Source: Azospirillum canadense
Lineage (GTDB): Bacteria > Pseudomonadota > Alphaproteobacteria > Azospirillales > Azospirillaceae
NCBI RefSeq assembly: GCF_025961225.1
Contig: NZ_JAOQNG010000001.1
Coordinates: 657,001-721,000 of the forward strand
DNA length: 64,000 nt
Direction of reading: 5' to 3'
Shown: one piece after another, positions 48,719 through 57,347 of the stretch
Position numbering within the stretch: position 1 is the stretch's first letter
Layout of the letters: every line of letters starts with the position of its first letter
Notes under the pieces: model-generated
Told to the model about the DNA's origin: nothing
Database searches by the model: none
The model's input: the letters and a program-made list of their open reading frames with translations, nothing else
Translations under genes and position numbers: made by a program

Positions 48719-49462
48719 TTAGTGCAGTTCCAGCGCGTCGCGGATGTACAGGCAGGTCAGGATCGAGAAGACGTAGGCTTGCAGGAACGCGACCAGGAAC
48801 TCGAAGCCGGTCAGCGCGACGTTGATCGCGATCGGAACCAGCCCGACGAAGAGGCCGAGGGCGCCGAGGCCGCTGATCATCAGGATCGTGAAGCCCGCGA
48901 ACACCTTCAGCATCGTGTGACCGGCCATCATGTTGGCAAACAGTCGGATCGACAGGCTGACCGGGCGCATCAGGTAGGAGATCACCTCGATCGGGATCAG
49001 GATCGGGGCGAGCGCGATCGGCGCACCGTGCGGCATGAAGAAGCTGAAGAAGTGCAGGCCGTGCTTCATCAGCGCCAGCACGGTCACGAACACGAACACC
49101 GTCGCCGCCAGCGTGAAGGTCACGATGATGTGGCTGGTGAAGGTGAAGGTGAACGGGATCATGCCGACCAGGTTGCCGAACAGCACGAACATGAAGATCG
49201 CGAAAACGAACGGGAAGTAGGGGCGGGCGTCGTGGCCCGCGTTGTCCCGAACCATGTTCGCGACGAACTCGTAGAACATCTCGGCGGCCGACTGGAGGCG
49301 GCCCGGGACCAGGGCGCGGCCAGACATGCCGAAGACGAGCAGCGCGTAGATCAGCGCGACCGCCACGACCATGAACAGCGCCGAGTTCGTGAAGGACACG
49401 TCATACCCGGCGATCACGATCTGGAGGATCGGGTTGATCTGGAACTGGTGCAGCGGATCCAA
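48719..49462 (-). CDS. atpB: ATP synthase F0 subunit a
   Basis: A 247-residue membrane subunit with five to six helices that forms the proton half-channels. The essential arginine is in PVSLSIRLFANMMAGH near residue 180, and GFEFLVAFLQAYVFSILTCL near the C-terminus completes the channel. It works with the c ring encoded 72 bp downstream. It follows atpI by 12 bp. Confidence 0.95.
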   Translation of the reverse strand: MDPLHQFQINPILQIVIAGYDVSFTNSALFMVVAVALIYALLVFGMSGRALVPGRLQSAAEMFYEFVANMVRDNAGHDARPYFPFVFAIFMFVLFGNLVGMIPFTFTFTSHIIVTFTLAATVFVFVTVLALMKHGLHFFSFFMPHGAPIALAPILIPIEVISYLMRPVSLSIRLFANMMAGHTMLKVFAGFTILMISGLGALGLFVGLVPIAINVALTGFEFLVAFLQAYVFSILTCLYIRDALELH

Positions 49463-49474
49463 GGTCGTCCTCGC

Positions 49475-49837
49475 TCAGTGTGCGTCGCCGTTGGGGCGCT
49501 CGTTGTCATCCTCACGGGTCCGGCCGTAGCCGGGGGCGAACCCGAGCCCGGTGATGGCCCGGTAGACATTCAGAATTCCGGCCGCAGCCCCCAGGAAGAA
49601 CATGACGATCAGTCCCCAGGGCGCCGTTCCGAGCCAGCGGTCGAGCAGAAGCCCACCGCCGACGCCGACGATCATGGCAGCAACCAGCTCGGTCCCGATG
49701 CGAAAGGCGATGCCGAGCGGAGACTGCGGGATCCGGTGGTATTTGCCGGGTCCGCCGCTGGTTTCCTGCCCTTCACGCGCCTTCTTCAACCGGGCTTCAA
49801 GCTCTTCCAGAGAAGGTGGGGGCTTCTCGTCGCTCAT
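49475..49837 (-). CDS. atpI: ATP synthase assembly protein AtpI
   Basis: A 120-residue protein with two membrane helices (AFRIGTELVAAMIVGVGGG near residue 45 and WGLIVMFFLGAAAGILNVYR near residue 80). AtpI helps assemble the c ring and may carry magnesium. The polar N-terminus and Asp/Arg-rich tail are cytoplasmic. The start at 49837 fits the family; the longer frame upstream has no support. First gene of the operon. Confidence 0.9.
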   Translation of the reverse strand: MSDEKPPPSLEELEARLKKAREGQETSGGPGKYHRIPQSPLGIAFRIGTELVAAMIVGVGGGLLLDRWLGTAPWGLIVMFFLGAAAGILNVYRAITGLGFAPGYGRTREDDNERPNGDAH

Positions 49838-49885
49838 GTCGCTTCGTGGTCCCCCGTTGGCTCGCCGCCACGCGAAAGCGGCGAG

Positions 49886-49914
49886 ACCATACGGACAGGG
49901 CTCAACCCTGTCAA
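49886..49914 (-). promoter_or_regulatory. Sigma-70-type promoter of the F0 ATP synthase operon
   Basis: On the minus strand TTGACA (49909-49914) and TATGGT (49886-49891) are 17 bp apart. The spacer contains the inverted repeat AGGG..CCCT. The predicted leader is about 42 nt. Confidence 0.65.
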
Positions 49915-50014
49915 GTCGCAAAACCCACAAGACAAGTGCTTGAAAAGAAAACAAAACCGCGCTTTTGCCCTGGTATTACCGCGAACCGGTGCGCGGTTTC
50001 GCTCGCGCTCGGGG

Positions 50015-50617
50015 TCAACCGGCGATCCGCGTGCCCAGATCCTGGGCCAGCCGGTCGGCCGTCGTGCCCGCCGGATAGACCCCCAGGAAGCGTCCGTCGG
50101 GCGCCATCAGGTAAATAAAGCTGGAATGGTCCATCAAGTATTCGTCGGGCTTGGCGTCCTTCTGCGGCGCCTTCGCATAATAAACGCGATACTCCTTCGC
50201 CACCGCCTTCACCTGCTCCGGCGTACCGGTCAGCCCGACGAGGCGGGGGTGGAAGAGTGGGACGTACTCCTTCAGATGCGCCACCGTGTCGCGCTCCGGG
50301 TCCACGGAGATGAACAGGGGCTGCACCTTCTCCCCCTGGGCGCCCAGCAGGTCGACCGCGCGGGCCATGGCGCCCAGCTCCGTCGGGCAGACGTCCGGGC
50401 AGTAGGTATAGCCGAAATAGACCAGCAGGTATTTGCCCCGGTAGTCGGCGTCGGTGACCGCCTTGCCGTCCTGGTCGGTCAGCGTGAAGGGCCCGCCGAT
50501 CGGCACGCTGCTCTGCACGGTGGTCCCGGCGTTGTCGACCTGCCACCAGGCAATACCGGCGGCGATCAGGAGCCCCACGGCGGAGGCAGCGGCGATGCGG
50601 AGGATGCGGGCTTTCAT
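50015..50617 (-). CDS. SCO1/SenC family copper chaperone
   Basis: A 200-residue thioredoxin-fold protein anchored by an N-terminal helix (about 7-25). The copper-binding pair is in YTYCPDVCPTELG near residue 72 and the third ligand is the His in DHSSFIYL near residue 162. SCO proteins deliver copper to the CuA site of cytochrome oxidase or reduce its thiols. No oxidase gene is in the window. It lies 57 bp downstream of the 88-residue membrane protein gene on the same strand. Confidence 0.92.
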   Translation of the reverse strand: MKARILRIAAASAVGLLIAAGIAWWQVDNAGTTVQSSVPIGGPFTLTDQDGKAVTDADYRGKYLLVYFGYTYCPDVCPTELGAMARAVDLLGAQGEKVQPLFISVDPERDTVAHLKEYVPLFHPRLVGLTGTPEQVKAVAKEYRVYYAKAPQKDAKPDEYLMDHSSFIYLMAPDGRFLGVYPAGTTADRLAQDLGTRIAG

Positions 50618-50673
50618 GATCGCCTGGAATGGGGCCGCGCATGGCCGAGGTCAAGGGGGAAGTGCGCTGGTGG

Positions 50674-50940
50674 TCACCAGAGTTGCCGGGCCGCCCAGCG
50701 CAGGGCGACGGCCACCGGGGCGGCCGCCAGCGCGATGACGAGGACCGCGGTCAGGGACAACTCACCGGTCGCCAGATAGATCGCCAGGGCCGCGATGGCC
50801 CCTGGCAGGACGCCAAGGAGCAGCCAGGACAGGCGCGGCTTCCGAACGACGAGTTCGCAGAGGCCCCGGCCCACCAGCCAGCCGACGAGCCGGACGATCA
50901 ACTCGCCCACGAGGTCCGCCAGGAAGCCGCTGACGAGCAC
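50674..50940 (-). CDS. Small membrane protein behind a chemoreceptor
   Basis: An 88-residue hydrophobic protein with three likely membrane segments: a Leu/Val-rich one at about 8-25, LLLGVLPGAIAALAIYL near 40-57 and LSLTAVLVIALAAAPVAVAL near 61-80. GTG start 7 bp after the chemoreceptor stop, so probably co-transcribed. No family recognised. It could also be a chance frame in GC-rich DNA, but the hydrophobicity pattern and tight spacing favour a gene. Confidence 0.6.
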   Translation of the reverse strand: MLVSGFLADLVGELIVRLVGWLVGRGLCELVVRKPRLSWLLLGVLPGAIAALAIYLATGELSLTAVLVIALAAAPVAVALRWAARQLW

Positions 50941-50947
50941 GGACGCA

Positions 50948-53107
50948 TCACGCCGCCCGGCGCTGCGGATCGGCGGAATGCCCGGCCGGTTGCCCGGCGA
51001 GATGGTTGCCGATGCGCTTGTCGAAGCGCTGGATGTGCTCGAACAGCCAGTCGCGGCAGAGCGTCAGCAGGTCGTCGCCGACCGACGACTCGCCGGCCTC
51101 GAAGCGCCGCTTCAACTCGCCCACGCGCTTGCGCAGGGCGTCGTGCTGGGCCTTGTGGTGGGTGAACTCCGGGTAGCCGGAGCGCTGCATGACCGCCTCC
51201 TCCTGCTCGAAATGCAGGACGGTGTAGGCGATGAGCTGGTCGATGGCGACGCCGACGGCGTGCGGCACCTCGCCGTTGCGGATGCGCGCCGCCGCCCGGT
51301 TGATCAGGGCGACCAGGATCATGTGGTCGTTGTCGATGTCCTCCTGCCCGACCGACAGCTGGTCCGACCAGGGCATGAAGACGTCCTCCCCGGCCGGGGC
51401 GAACAGCGTGTCCAACTCCACCGTGTTGATGGCGGCGACGTTGACCAGGAACGCGTCGACCAGCCCGCGCAGCGACTCCGCCTGCCGGGCGAGGCATTCC
51501 GCCGAGTCCAGCAGTCCGTTGGCGGCCTTTTCCGTTTCCAGCGCCGAGGCGGATACTTCGGTGATGCTGCTGGAGACTTGCTGGGTGCCGAGCGCCGCTT
51601 CGCCGGCGCTGCGGGCGATCTCGCCGGTCGCGGCCCCCTGCTGCTGCACCGCCGCGGCGATGGAGGTGCCGATCTCGTCGCTGCGCGCGATGATGCTGGC
51701 GATTTCCCGTATCGTGAAAATCGCCTGCTGCGAGGCCTGCTGCACCTCGGCGATTTGTTCGGTGATCTCCTCCGTCGCGCGGGCGGTCTGGCCGGCCAGC
51801 GACTTCACCTCGCCGGCGACCACGGCGAAGCCCTTGCCCATCTCGCCGGCGCGCGCCGCCTCGATGGTGGCGTTCAGCGCCAGCAGGTTGGTCTGGCTGG
51901 CGATGCTGGTGATCAGGTCGGCGACCTCGTTGATCTTCTGCGCCGCCTGGCCGAGCCCGTCGATTCGCGCGCTCGCCGCCTGCGACGCGGCCACCGCCTC
52001 GTTGGAGATGCGGGAGGAGGCGTTGACCTGGGTGCCGATCTCCGCGATGGCGCTGCTCAGCTGTTCCGCCGCCGAGGCGACGGTCTGCACGTTTACCGAG
52101 GCCTGCTGCGACGCGCCGGCGACGGACGCCGCCTCGCGCATGTTGCGGTCGGCGGTGCTGGACAGCGACCGGGCGGTGCCCTCCAGCGACCGCACGGCCT
52201 GCCCGACGGTGTCGACCATGGCGGTCACGGTGGCGTCGAACCGTTCCGTCAGCCGCTCCAGCGCGCGGGCGCGCTGCTCGGTCACCCGGTGCTCCACCTG
52301 CTGGCGCGCCCAATGGCGGCGCAGCTCGATCTGGTTCTGCCGGAACACCTCGACGGTGCGCGCCATGACGCCGATCTCGTCGCCGCGTCCCGTGCCGGGC
52401 ACCGCGGCGGCGGTGTCCCCGTCGGCGAGGCCGCGCATCACGCCGGTCATGACGCGTAGCGGGCACACGATGGCGCGGCTGACCAGCAGCCCGACCGTGC
52501 CGGCGCCGAGCGCGATCAGCAGCCCCAGCCCGCCCAGCGCCAGCCCGGCTTCGCGGAAGGCGGCGCCGACGTCGTCCACGTAGATGCCGGACCCGATCAG
52601 CCAGCCCCAGGGCTCGAACCCGCGCACGTAGGAGATCTTCGGCACTGGTTCGGCCGATCCGGGCTTTGGCCACAGGTAATCGACGAAGCCGGCCCCGGCG
52701 GTCTTGGCGGTGCGGGCGAACTCCATGAACAGAAGCTTGCCGTTGGGATCGGAGGCCCGCGCCAGGTCCTGCCCCTCCATCTCCGGCTTGATCGGGTGCA
52801 TGATCATGCGCGGGGTCAGGTCGGTGATGAAGAAATACTCCTCCCCGGCGTAGCGCAGCCGGCGCAGTGCCTCCTTCGCTGCGGCCTGGGCGGCCTCGCG
52901 GGTGAGCGAGCCTGAGCGCTCCAGCGCCTCGAAATGGGCCAGCACCCCGTGGGCGACCTCCACGACGCTGCGCGTCTTGTCCTGTCGGTCCTTCATCATT
53001 TCGGCGCGCAGGCTGAACAGGCTGGCGGCCGCGATCAAGGCGAGGCCGACGGCCGCCGCCCCCAGAATGACGGAAATCTTCGCCCTGATGCTGATTCGCT
53101 CGAACAC
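50948..53107 (-). CDS. Methyl-accepting chemotaxis protein with C-terminal hemerythrin
   Basis: A 719-residue receptor. Membrane helices at about 10-32 and 190-212 flank a periplasmic single Cache domain ([18 protein letters not shown] near residue 88, [14 protein letters not shown] near 172). HAMP follows, then the signalling hairpin with [20 protein letters not shown] near residue 405. From about 580 a full bacteriohemerythrin domain is fused: [27 protein letters not shown] and [10 protein letters not shown]. It thus couples a small-molecule sensor outside to an O2-binding domain in the cytoplasm. A probable aerotaxis or energy-taxis receptor. Confidence 0.93.
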   Translation of the reverse strand: MFERISIRAKISVILGAAAVGLALIAAASLFSLRAEMMKDRQDKTRSVVEVAHGVLAHFEALERSGSLTREAAQAAAKEALRRLRYAGEEYFFITDLTPRMIMHPIKPEMEGQDLARASDPNGKLLFMEFARTAKTAGAGFVDYLWPKPGSAEPVPKISYVRGFEPWGWLIGSGIYVDDVGAAFREAGLALGGLGLLIALGAGTVGLLVSRAIVCPLRVMTGVMRGLADGDTAAAVPGTGRGDEIGVMARTVEVFRQNQIELRRHWARQQVEHRVTEQRARALERLTERFDATVTAMVDTVGQAVRSLEGTARSLSSTADRNMREAASVAGASQQASVNVQTVASAAEQLSSAIAEIGTQVNASSRISNEAVAASQAASARIDGLGQAAQKINEVADLITSIASQTNLLALNATIEAARAGEMGKGFAVVAGEVKSLAGQTARATEEITEQIAEVQQASQQAIFTIREIASIIARSDEIGTSIAAAVQQQGAATGEIARSAGEAALGTQQVSSSITEVSASALETEKAANGLLDSAECLARQAESLRGLVDAFLVNVAAINTVELDTLFAPAGEDVFMPWSDQLSVGQEDIDNDHMILVALINRAAARIRNGEVPHAVGVAIDQLIAYTVLHFEQEEAVMQRSGYPEFTHHKAQHDALRKRVGELKRRFEAGESSVGDDLLTLCRDWLFEHIQRFDKRIGNHLAGQPAGHSADPQRRAA

Positions 53108-53330
53108 CCTGCGCTCCTCCGGTCGCGAATTCTTCCGATGCGTATGTCTGCCGGCGCGTGCGCACCGGTCCGGAACAGAGATCGTCCGTTCCGCCGATCG
53201 GTTAATTTTTTGTCACAGACTCGCGCGTAGGGACGTCGTCGTCAAGGCGCATCAACCAACGGTGCAAATTGCCGCAGGTGGGGCCGCCTGATGCGAAACT
53301 GCGGTGCAGGGGTCGCAGAAGAGGCGGAAC

Positions 53331-53348
53331 GGGAGGCCGAAGCCTCCC
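53331..53348. terminator. Hairpin downstream of phoH
   Basis: A perfect 7-bp stem (53331-53337 with 53342-53348) around CGAA, 23 bp past the phoH stop. No T-run follows, so it is a weak terminator at best. Confidence 0.5.
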
Positions 53349-53370
53349 GCCGCCGGTATGAACCGTGTGG

Positions 53371-54108
53371 CTACAGCACGGTCAGCATGCTGGCGACCAG
53401 CGGGTGCCGCACGATGTCCGTGTCGCCCAGGCGGACCACCGCGATGCCCTCCACCGCCTCCAGCCGACGCGCGATGTCGGACAGCCCCGACAGGTTGTCG
53501 AGCAGGTCGGACTGGTCCGGGTCGCCGGTCAGCACCATCGTGGAATGCCACCCGAGCCGGGTCAGCAGCATCTTGATCTGAGCGTAGGTGCAGTTCTGCG
53601 CCTCGTCGATCACCACGAAGGCGTTGTTCAGCGTGCGACCGCGCATGAAGCCGACGGGGGCGATCTCGATCGTGCCCTCCGCCATCAGCGTGCGCAGGCG
53701 CTTGGCGCCCAGCCGCTCGCTGAGCGCGTCGTAGAGCGGGCGCAGGAAGGGGGCCATCTTCTCCTGCAGGTCGCCCGGTAGGTAGCCCAGGCTTTCGCCG
53801 GCCTCCACCGCCGGGCGGGAGAGCACGATGCGGTCGACCTTGCCGCCCTCCAGCGCCTCCACCGCCGAGGAGATCGCCAGATAAGTCTTGCCGGTGCCGG
53901 CCGGACCCAACGCCACCACCAGATTGTGATCTGAGATCGCCTCCATCAGCCGCTTCTGGTTGGGGCTCTGGGGCTTGACCTTGCGGAGATAGCTCTGGTC
54001 GCGACGTTCCATCCCGCCCAGCGGATCCCAGCCGGTGGCCGGGAACAGCGGGTGGACCTTCGACTCGGTCGTCGTGACAGCGCTGCCTTTGCTCTGGCGC
54101 TTGGCCAT
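53371..54108 (-). CDS. phoH: PhoH family protein, short form
   Basis: A 245-residue P-loop protein. Walker A ALGPAGTGKTY is near residue 68 and Walker B FVVIDEAQN near residue 166; SRPAVEAGESLGYLPGDLQE near 100 is the family signature. It is a predicted RNA-associated ATPase related to superfamily I helicases. It lacks the N-terminal domain of the longer PhoL/YbeZ form that pairs with ybeY. It is preceded by an intrinsic terminator in the 5' region. Confidence 0.9.
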   Translation of the reverse strand: MAKRQSKGSAVTTTESKVHPLFPATGWDPLGGMERRDQSYLRKVKPQSPNQKRLMEAISDHNLVVALGPAGTGKTYLAISSAVEALEGGKVDRIVLSRPAVEAGESLGYLPGDLQEKMAPFLRPLYDALSERLGAKRLRTLMAEGTIEIAPVGFMRGRTLNNAFVVIDEAQNCTYAQIKMLLTRLGWHSTMVLTGDPDQSDLLDNLSGLSDIARRLEAVEGIAVVRLGDTDIVRHPLVASMLTVL

Positions 54109-54166
54109 GTCGCTCTCCTCACGTCACGTTGGTGGGCGGCACTCCCGGGGCACAGGAACGAGGCAC

Positions 54167-54191
54167 AAAAAAACCCCCCGCAAGCGGGAGG
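54167..54191 (-). terminator. Intrinsic terminator upstream of phoH
   Basis: On the minus strand a 7-bp stem (54185-54191 with 54174-54180, one wobble) closed by CTTG is followed by seven T. It lies 58 bp before the phoH start, on the phoH strand, with no gene ahead of it. It either ends a small RNA or attenuates phoH. Confidence 0.78.
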
Positions 54192-54705
54192 TTCGAAACG
54201 TCGCAGGACGACGGATGTGCCTGGAGATGTGCCGGGAGCAGGCTTGCCGGTGCGAGGTGCGGCGTCGAGCCGCCGGACCCCGGCGCGGGTGTGCGCGGTG
54301 CGGGTGCCGAGGGTGATCGGACGCGGATGAACGAAGGAAGGTGCAAGCAGACCTCTTCGCCAATGGGTGAACCTCGCAGCGTCAACCTTACCCGTTGTAA
54401 CGCTTGACGTCAGGAAAAATTGCGGGGGTCGCAAAAGATTCACACAAGATGTTGTGGAAGAGTCGCAGGTGGCACCGATGCCCCGAAAGGGGTATCCGAC
54501 AGTACGCGATGCGTCGGAAAGGGGTGCCCCGCGGGCGACGGGAACCCTTTCGCGCTGCGGCGGCGCGACGCGTGGTCGCAGAGAGCGGATGCCGGGCGGT
54601 GCGCGCGTCAAAAAGATCGAGCCGCCGGCCCCGAAACAGTCGGAACGCGTGCCGTGCGGTGTTTCGCTACGTCCGAGGCGAAAGGGCATAGGCCAACGAA
54701 ACCCT

Positions 54706-54734
54706 TTGCCGGTGCTTACCTCTTCCGGTACCAT
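54706..54734 (+). promoter_or_regulatory. Possible minCDE promoter
   Basis: TTGCCG (54706-54711) and TACCAT (54729-54734) are 17 bp apart, about 270 bp before minC. The match is moderate and rests on sequence alone. Confidence 0.35.
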
Positions 54735-55004
54735 ACTTTGTGGTGGGTCGGGTGTCCGCCGCAACAGATTGGCGCAATCTGGGACGGCATCCGGGCGCTC
54801 TTTCGGATAGGCGCGGCGATTTGGCGGACGGCCGATCAGCGGCGTCCGAGCCGCGCCCGGCGGATGTCACTCCATCACAGGCTGGAAGTGCTTGAACGGA
54901 CCGGGTGTGCGCCGCTAGAACGCGGATGGGTGACCTTCCGCCCTGGCGCTGTGCCGATGGGAGCCAGACGGCGGACGAGACGGATTCGGCGGGACACAAT
55001 CAGG

Positions 55005-55787
55005 ATGGCAGCGGTGAACAGCGCCAGGCAGGGAGCCGAACGGGACGTTCCGTTCCAGTTGCGTGGCAATTCCTTCACCATGATGGTGCTGAAGGTGATC
55101 GACCCGGCGTCGCCGGAGTTCTTTCCGCAGCTTTCCGTCAAGGTGCGTCAGGCGCCGAACTTTTTCCGGAACGCGCCGGTCGTGCTCGACTTCGAGGAGC
55201 TGACCGAGGAGACGCCGCGCTTCGACGTGGCGGCACTGGTGACCAACCTGCGCGCGCTCTACCTGCTGCCGGTCGGTTTCCAGGGCGGCCCGCGCCCCGT
55301 GCAGGAAGGCGCGCTGGCGTCCGGGCTGACGCCGATGCCCGCGGGACGCGCCGCCAAGATGGAGGCCGCCGCGCGCGGCGCCGAGCCCCAGGCCGGCGGT
55401 TCGGCGACCGGCGGTTCATCGGTGCCGGCGCAGCCGATCGCCCCGCCCGAGCCGATCTACCGCCCGACCCTGGTGGTGACGGAGCCGGTCCGGTCCGGCC
55501 AGCAGATCTACGCGGAGAAGACCGACCTGGTCATCACCTCCCCCGTCTCGCCGGGTGCGGAGGTGGTGGCCGACGGCCACATCCATGTCTATGGTGCGCT
55601 GCGCGGACGGGCGCTGGCCGGCGTGTCCGGCGACACCAACGCGCGCATCTTCTGCCACAGCCTGGAGGCGGAGGTCGTCTCGGTGGCCGGGCTGTATCGC
55701 GTTGCCGAGGATTTCGGCGACGACGTGCTGAAGAAGCCGGTGCAGATCTTCCTGCGCGACGGCTATCTGCACATGGAGCCCTTATGA
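55005..55787 (+). CDS. minC: Septum site-determining protein MinC
   Basis: A 260-residue division inhibitor. The N-terminal FtsZ-antagonist domain (about 10-105) begins FQLRGNSFTMMVLKVID. An Ala/Pro/Gly-rich linker (about 105-145) leads to the C-terminal beta-helix that binds MinD, with DGHIHVYGALRGRALAG near residue 192 and FCHSLEAEVVSVAGLY near 220. It prevents Z-ring formation away from midcell. First gene of minCDE. The start at 55005 follows a weak AGG; the long open frame before it is not coding. Confidence 0.93.
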   Translation: MAAVNSARQGAERDVPFQLRGNSFTMMVLKVIDPASPEFFPQLSVKVRQAPNFFRNAPVVLDFEELTEETPRFDVAALVTNLRALYLLPVGFQGGPRPVQEGALASGLTPMPAGRAAKMEAAARGAEPQAGGSATGGSSVPAQPIAPPEPIYRPTLVVTEPVRSGQQIYAEKTDLVITSPVSPGAEVVADGHIHVYGALRGRALAGVSGDTNARIFCHSLEAEVVSVAGLYRVAEDFGDDVLKKPVQIFLRDGYLHMEPL

Positions 55788-55866
55788 CCGGCCGGTCGCG
55801 GTCAGGTGCGTAATTCTGTAACCGGGTTTGTTGGCGGCAACTTTTAGGAACGTGGGAGAAGCTCCG

Positions 55867-56682
55867 TTGGGCAAGATCATCGTCATGACTTCCGGCAAGG
55901 GCGGCGTCGGCAAGACGACCTCCTCCGCCGCTTTCGCGACCGGACTCGCCTTGCGCGGCTTCAAGACGGTCGTCATCGATTTCGACGTGGGCCTGCGCAA
56001 CCTTGACCTGGTCATGGGCTGCGAGCGGCGCGTGGTGTTCGACTTCATCAACGTCATTAACGGCGAGGCGAAGCTGAACCAGGCGCTGATCAAGGACAAG
56101 CGCATCGACAACCTGTACATCCTCCCGACCTCGCAGACCCGCGACAAGGACGCCCTGACCAAGGAGGGCGTCGAGAAGGTCCTGAACGAGCTGTCGAAGG
56201 AGTTCGACTACATCCTGTGCGACAGCCCGGCGGGCATCGAGCGCGGCGCGCTGATGTCGCTGTACTTCGCCGACCACGCGATCATCGTGACCAACCCCGA
56301 GGTGTCCTCGGTGCGCGACAGCGATCGCATCCTGGGCGTCCTGAACAGCAAGTCGCGCCGCGCCGAGCGGGGCGAGGAGCCGGTCACGCAGCAGCTGCTG
56401 CTGACCCGCTACGACCCGGAGCGGGTGGAGCGGGGCGAGATGCTGAAGGTCGACGATGTGCTGGAGATCCTGGCGATCCCGCTGCTCGGCGTGATCCCGG
56501 AAAGCCAAGCCGTCCTGCGCGCCTCCAACGTCGGCATGCCGGTCATCCTGGACGAGCATTCCAACGCCGGCCAGGCCTACATCGACGCGGTCGGCCGCTT
56601 CCTGGGCGAGGATCTGGAGCATCGCTTCGTGTCCGTCCCGAAGAAGGGCCTGTTCAGCCGCCTGCTGCGGAGGACCGCATGA
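55867..56682 (+). CDS. minD: Septum site-determining ATPase MinD, TTG start
   Basis: A 271-residue deviant Walker ATPase. Residues 1-18 read (M)GKIIVMTSGKGGVGKTTS, with the deviant P-loop KGGVGKT. The VIDFDVGLRNLDLVMGCERR segment and CDSPAGIERGA follow. The C-terminal amphipathic membrane-targeting helix is KKGLFSRLLRRT. The TTG start at 55867 is chosen because GGGAGAAG precedes it and the product then matches the usual MinD length. It positions MinC on the membrane. Overlaps minE by 4 bp. Confidence 0.95.
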   Translation: MGKIIVMTSGKGGVGKTTSSAAFATGLALRGFKTVVIDFDVGLRNLDLVMGCERRVVFDFINVINGEAKLNQALIKDKRIDNLYILPTSQTRDKDALTKEGVEKVLNELSKEFDYILCDSPAGIERGALMSLYFADHAIIVTNPEVSSVRDSDRILGVLNSKSRRAERGEEPVTQQLLLTRYDPERVERGEMLKVDDVLEILAIPLLGVIPESQAVLRASNVGMPVILDEHSNAGQAYIDAVGRFLGEDLEHRFVSVPKKGLFSRLLRRTA

Positions 56683-57077
56683 GCATCTTCAGCTTCTTCC
56701 GGTCCGCCCCGCGCCCATCGGCCGTCCAGGCCAAGGAGCGGCTGCAGATCGTCATGGCCCACGAGCGCGCCGGGCGCACCGGGCCGGACTATCTGCCGAT
56801 GCTGCAGCAGGAGCTTCTGGCCGTCATCGCCAAGTACATCGACATCGACCAGAACAAGGTCGAGGTGAAGCTGGACCGCGGCGGCGACTGCTCGACCCTG
56901 GAGCTGAACATCGAGCTCCCGGCGCGCGAGGCGGCCAAGGCCCTGAAGGAAGCCGCCAAGGCGGCGGTCGGCAAGGCGAACGGCGCCGCCGCCCACGACG
57001 ACGAGGTGTCCGATTCCGTCAAGATGGCGGCTGGCGGTGGCGCCCTCACCAACGGCGGCGTCAAGAAGCGCCGGTAA
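56679..57077 (+). CDS. minE: MinE topological specificity factor with extended C-terminus
   Basis: A 132-residue MinE. The N-terminal membrane helix MSIFSFFRS and the MinD-binding segment AKERLQIVMAHERAG (about 18-32) are normal, and LLAVIAKYIDIDQNKVEV starts the dimer domain. Usual MinE proteins end near residue 90. Here about 40 extra residues follow: an Ala/Lys helix, then a Gly/Asp-rich tail ending KKRR. ATGA overlap with minD couples translation. The tail has no recognised domain. Confidence 0.93.
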   Translation: MSIFSFFRSAPRPSAVQAKERLQIVMAHERAGRTGPDYLPMLQQELLAVIAKYIDIDQNKVEVKLDRGGDCSTLELNIELPAREAAKALKEAAKAAVGKANGAAAHDDEVSDSVKMAAGGGALTNGGVKKRR

Positions 57078-57106
57078 CGGCGCTGTTTCCACGGTGACGG
57101 GGCCTT

Positions 57107-57176
57107 AGGTTGGGTGGAGCGCGAGCGAAACCCAACATCCCCCGTTTCGTCGGCGGTGTTGGGTTTCACCCAACCT
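57107..57176. repeat. Palindromic repeat of the AGGTTGGGTGG type
   Basis: Outer arms 57107-57115 and 57168-57176 and inner arms 57127-57137 and 57157-57167 are perfectly complementary. The units AGGTTGGGTGG and GAAACCCAACA are typical of a repeat dispersed through many proteobacterial genomes. It lies 30 bp after minE and could form the 3' end of its mRNA. Confidence 0.82.
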
Positions 57177-57347
57177 GCGCATCCGACCACTCGCCGCATT
57201 CAATTGGCGAATTCGCCTTATACTTCCGGCCATAGCCCGGCCCTCGCGCCCGCTTTGAACCTCCGTGCGGGTTTACCTCTGTCGTTCGAAGGGGTATCAA
57301 CGAATCAGAGCCCCGCCGGGGCGGCGTTGCAGGGGGAGTGGCGGCCG

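Larger units (their letters stand above)
54109..55004. other. Long non-coding divergent region between phoH and minC
   Basis: About 900 bp with no convincing gene on either strand; frames that stay open give low-complexity Arg/Pro/Ala products. It contains an orphan minus-strand terminator (54167-54191), hairpin-rich sequence around 54478-54550, and a possible minC promoter (54706-54734). No match to SRP RNA, tmRNA or tRNA was recognised. Confidence 0.6.

Noticed and set aside
54181..54210. GGTTCGAAAC as a tRNA T-loop
   Set aside because: The flanking bases do not pair into a T-stem and no acceptor or anticodon arm can be drawn on either strand.
54301..54360. Possible SRP RNA (4.5S) core, GAAGGAAG followed by GCAAGCAG
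   Set aside because: The conserved GGAAGGAAGCAG loop is interrupted and no flanking helix forms around it.
54420..55004. A 195-residue N-terminal extension of MinC
   Set aside because: The extension is low-complexity Arg/Ala/Gly sequence with no MinC similarity, and MinC length from 55005 is normal.
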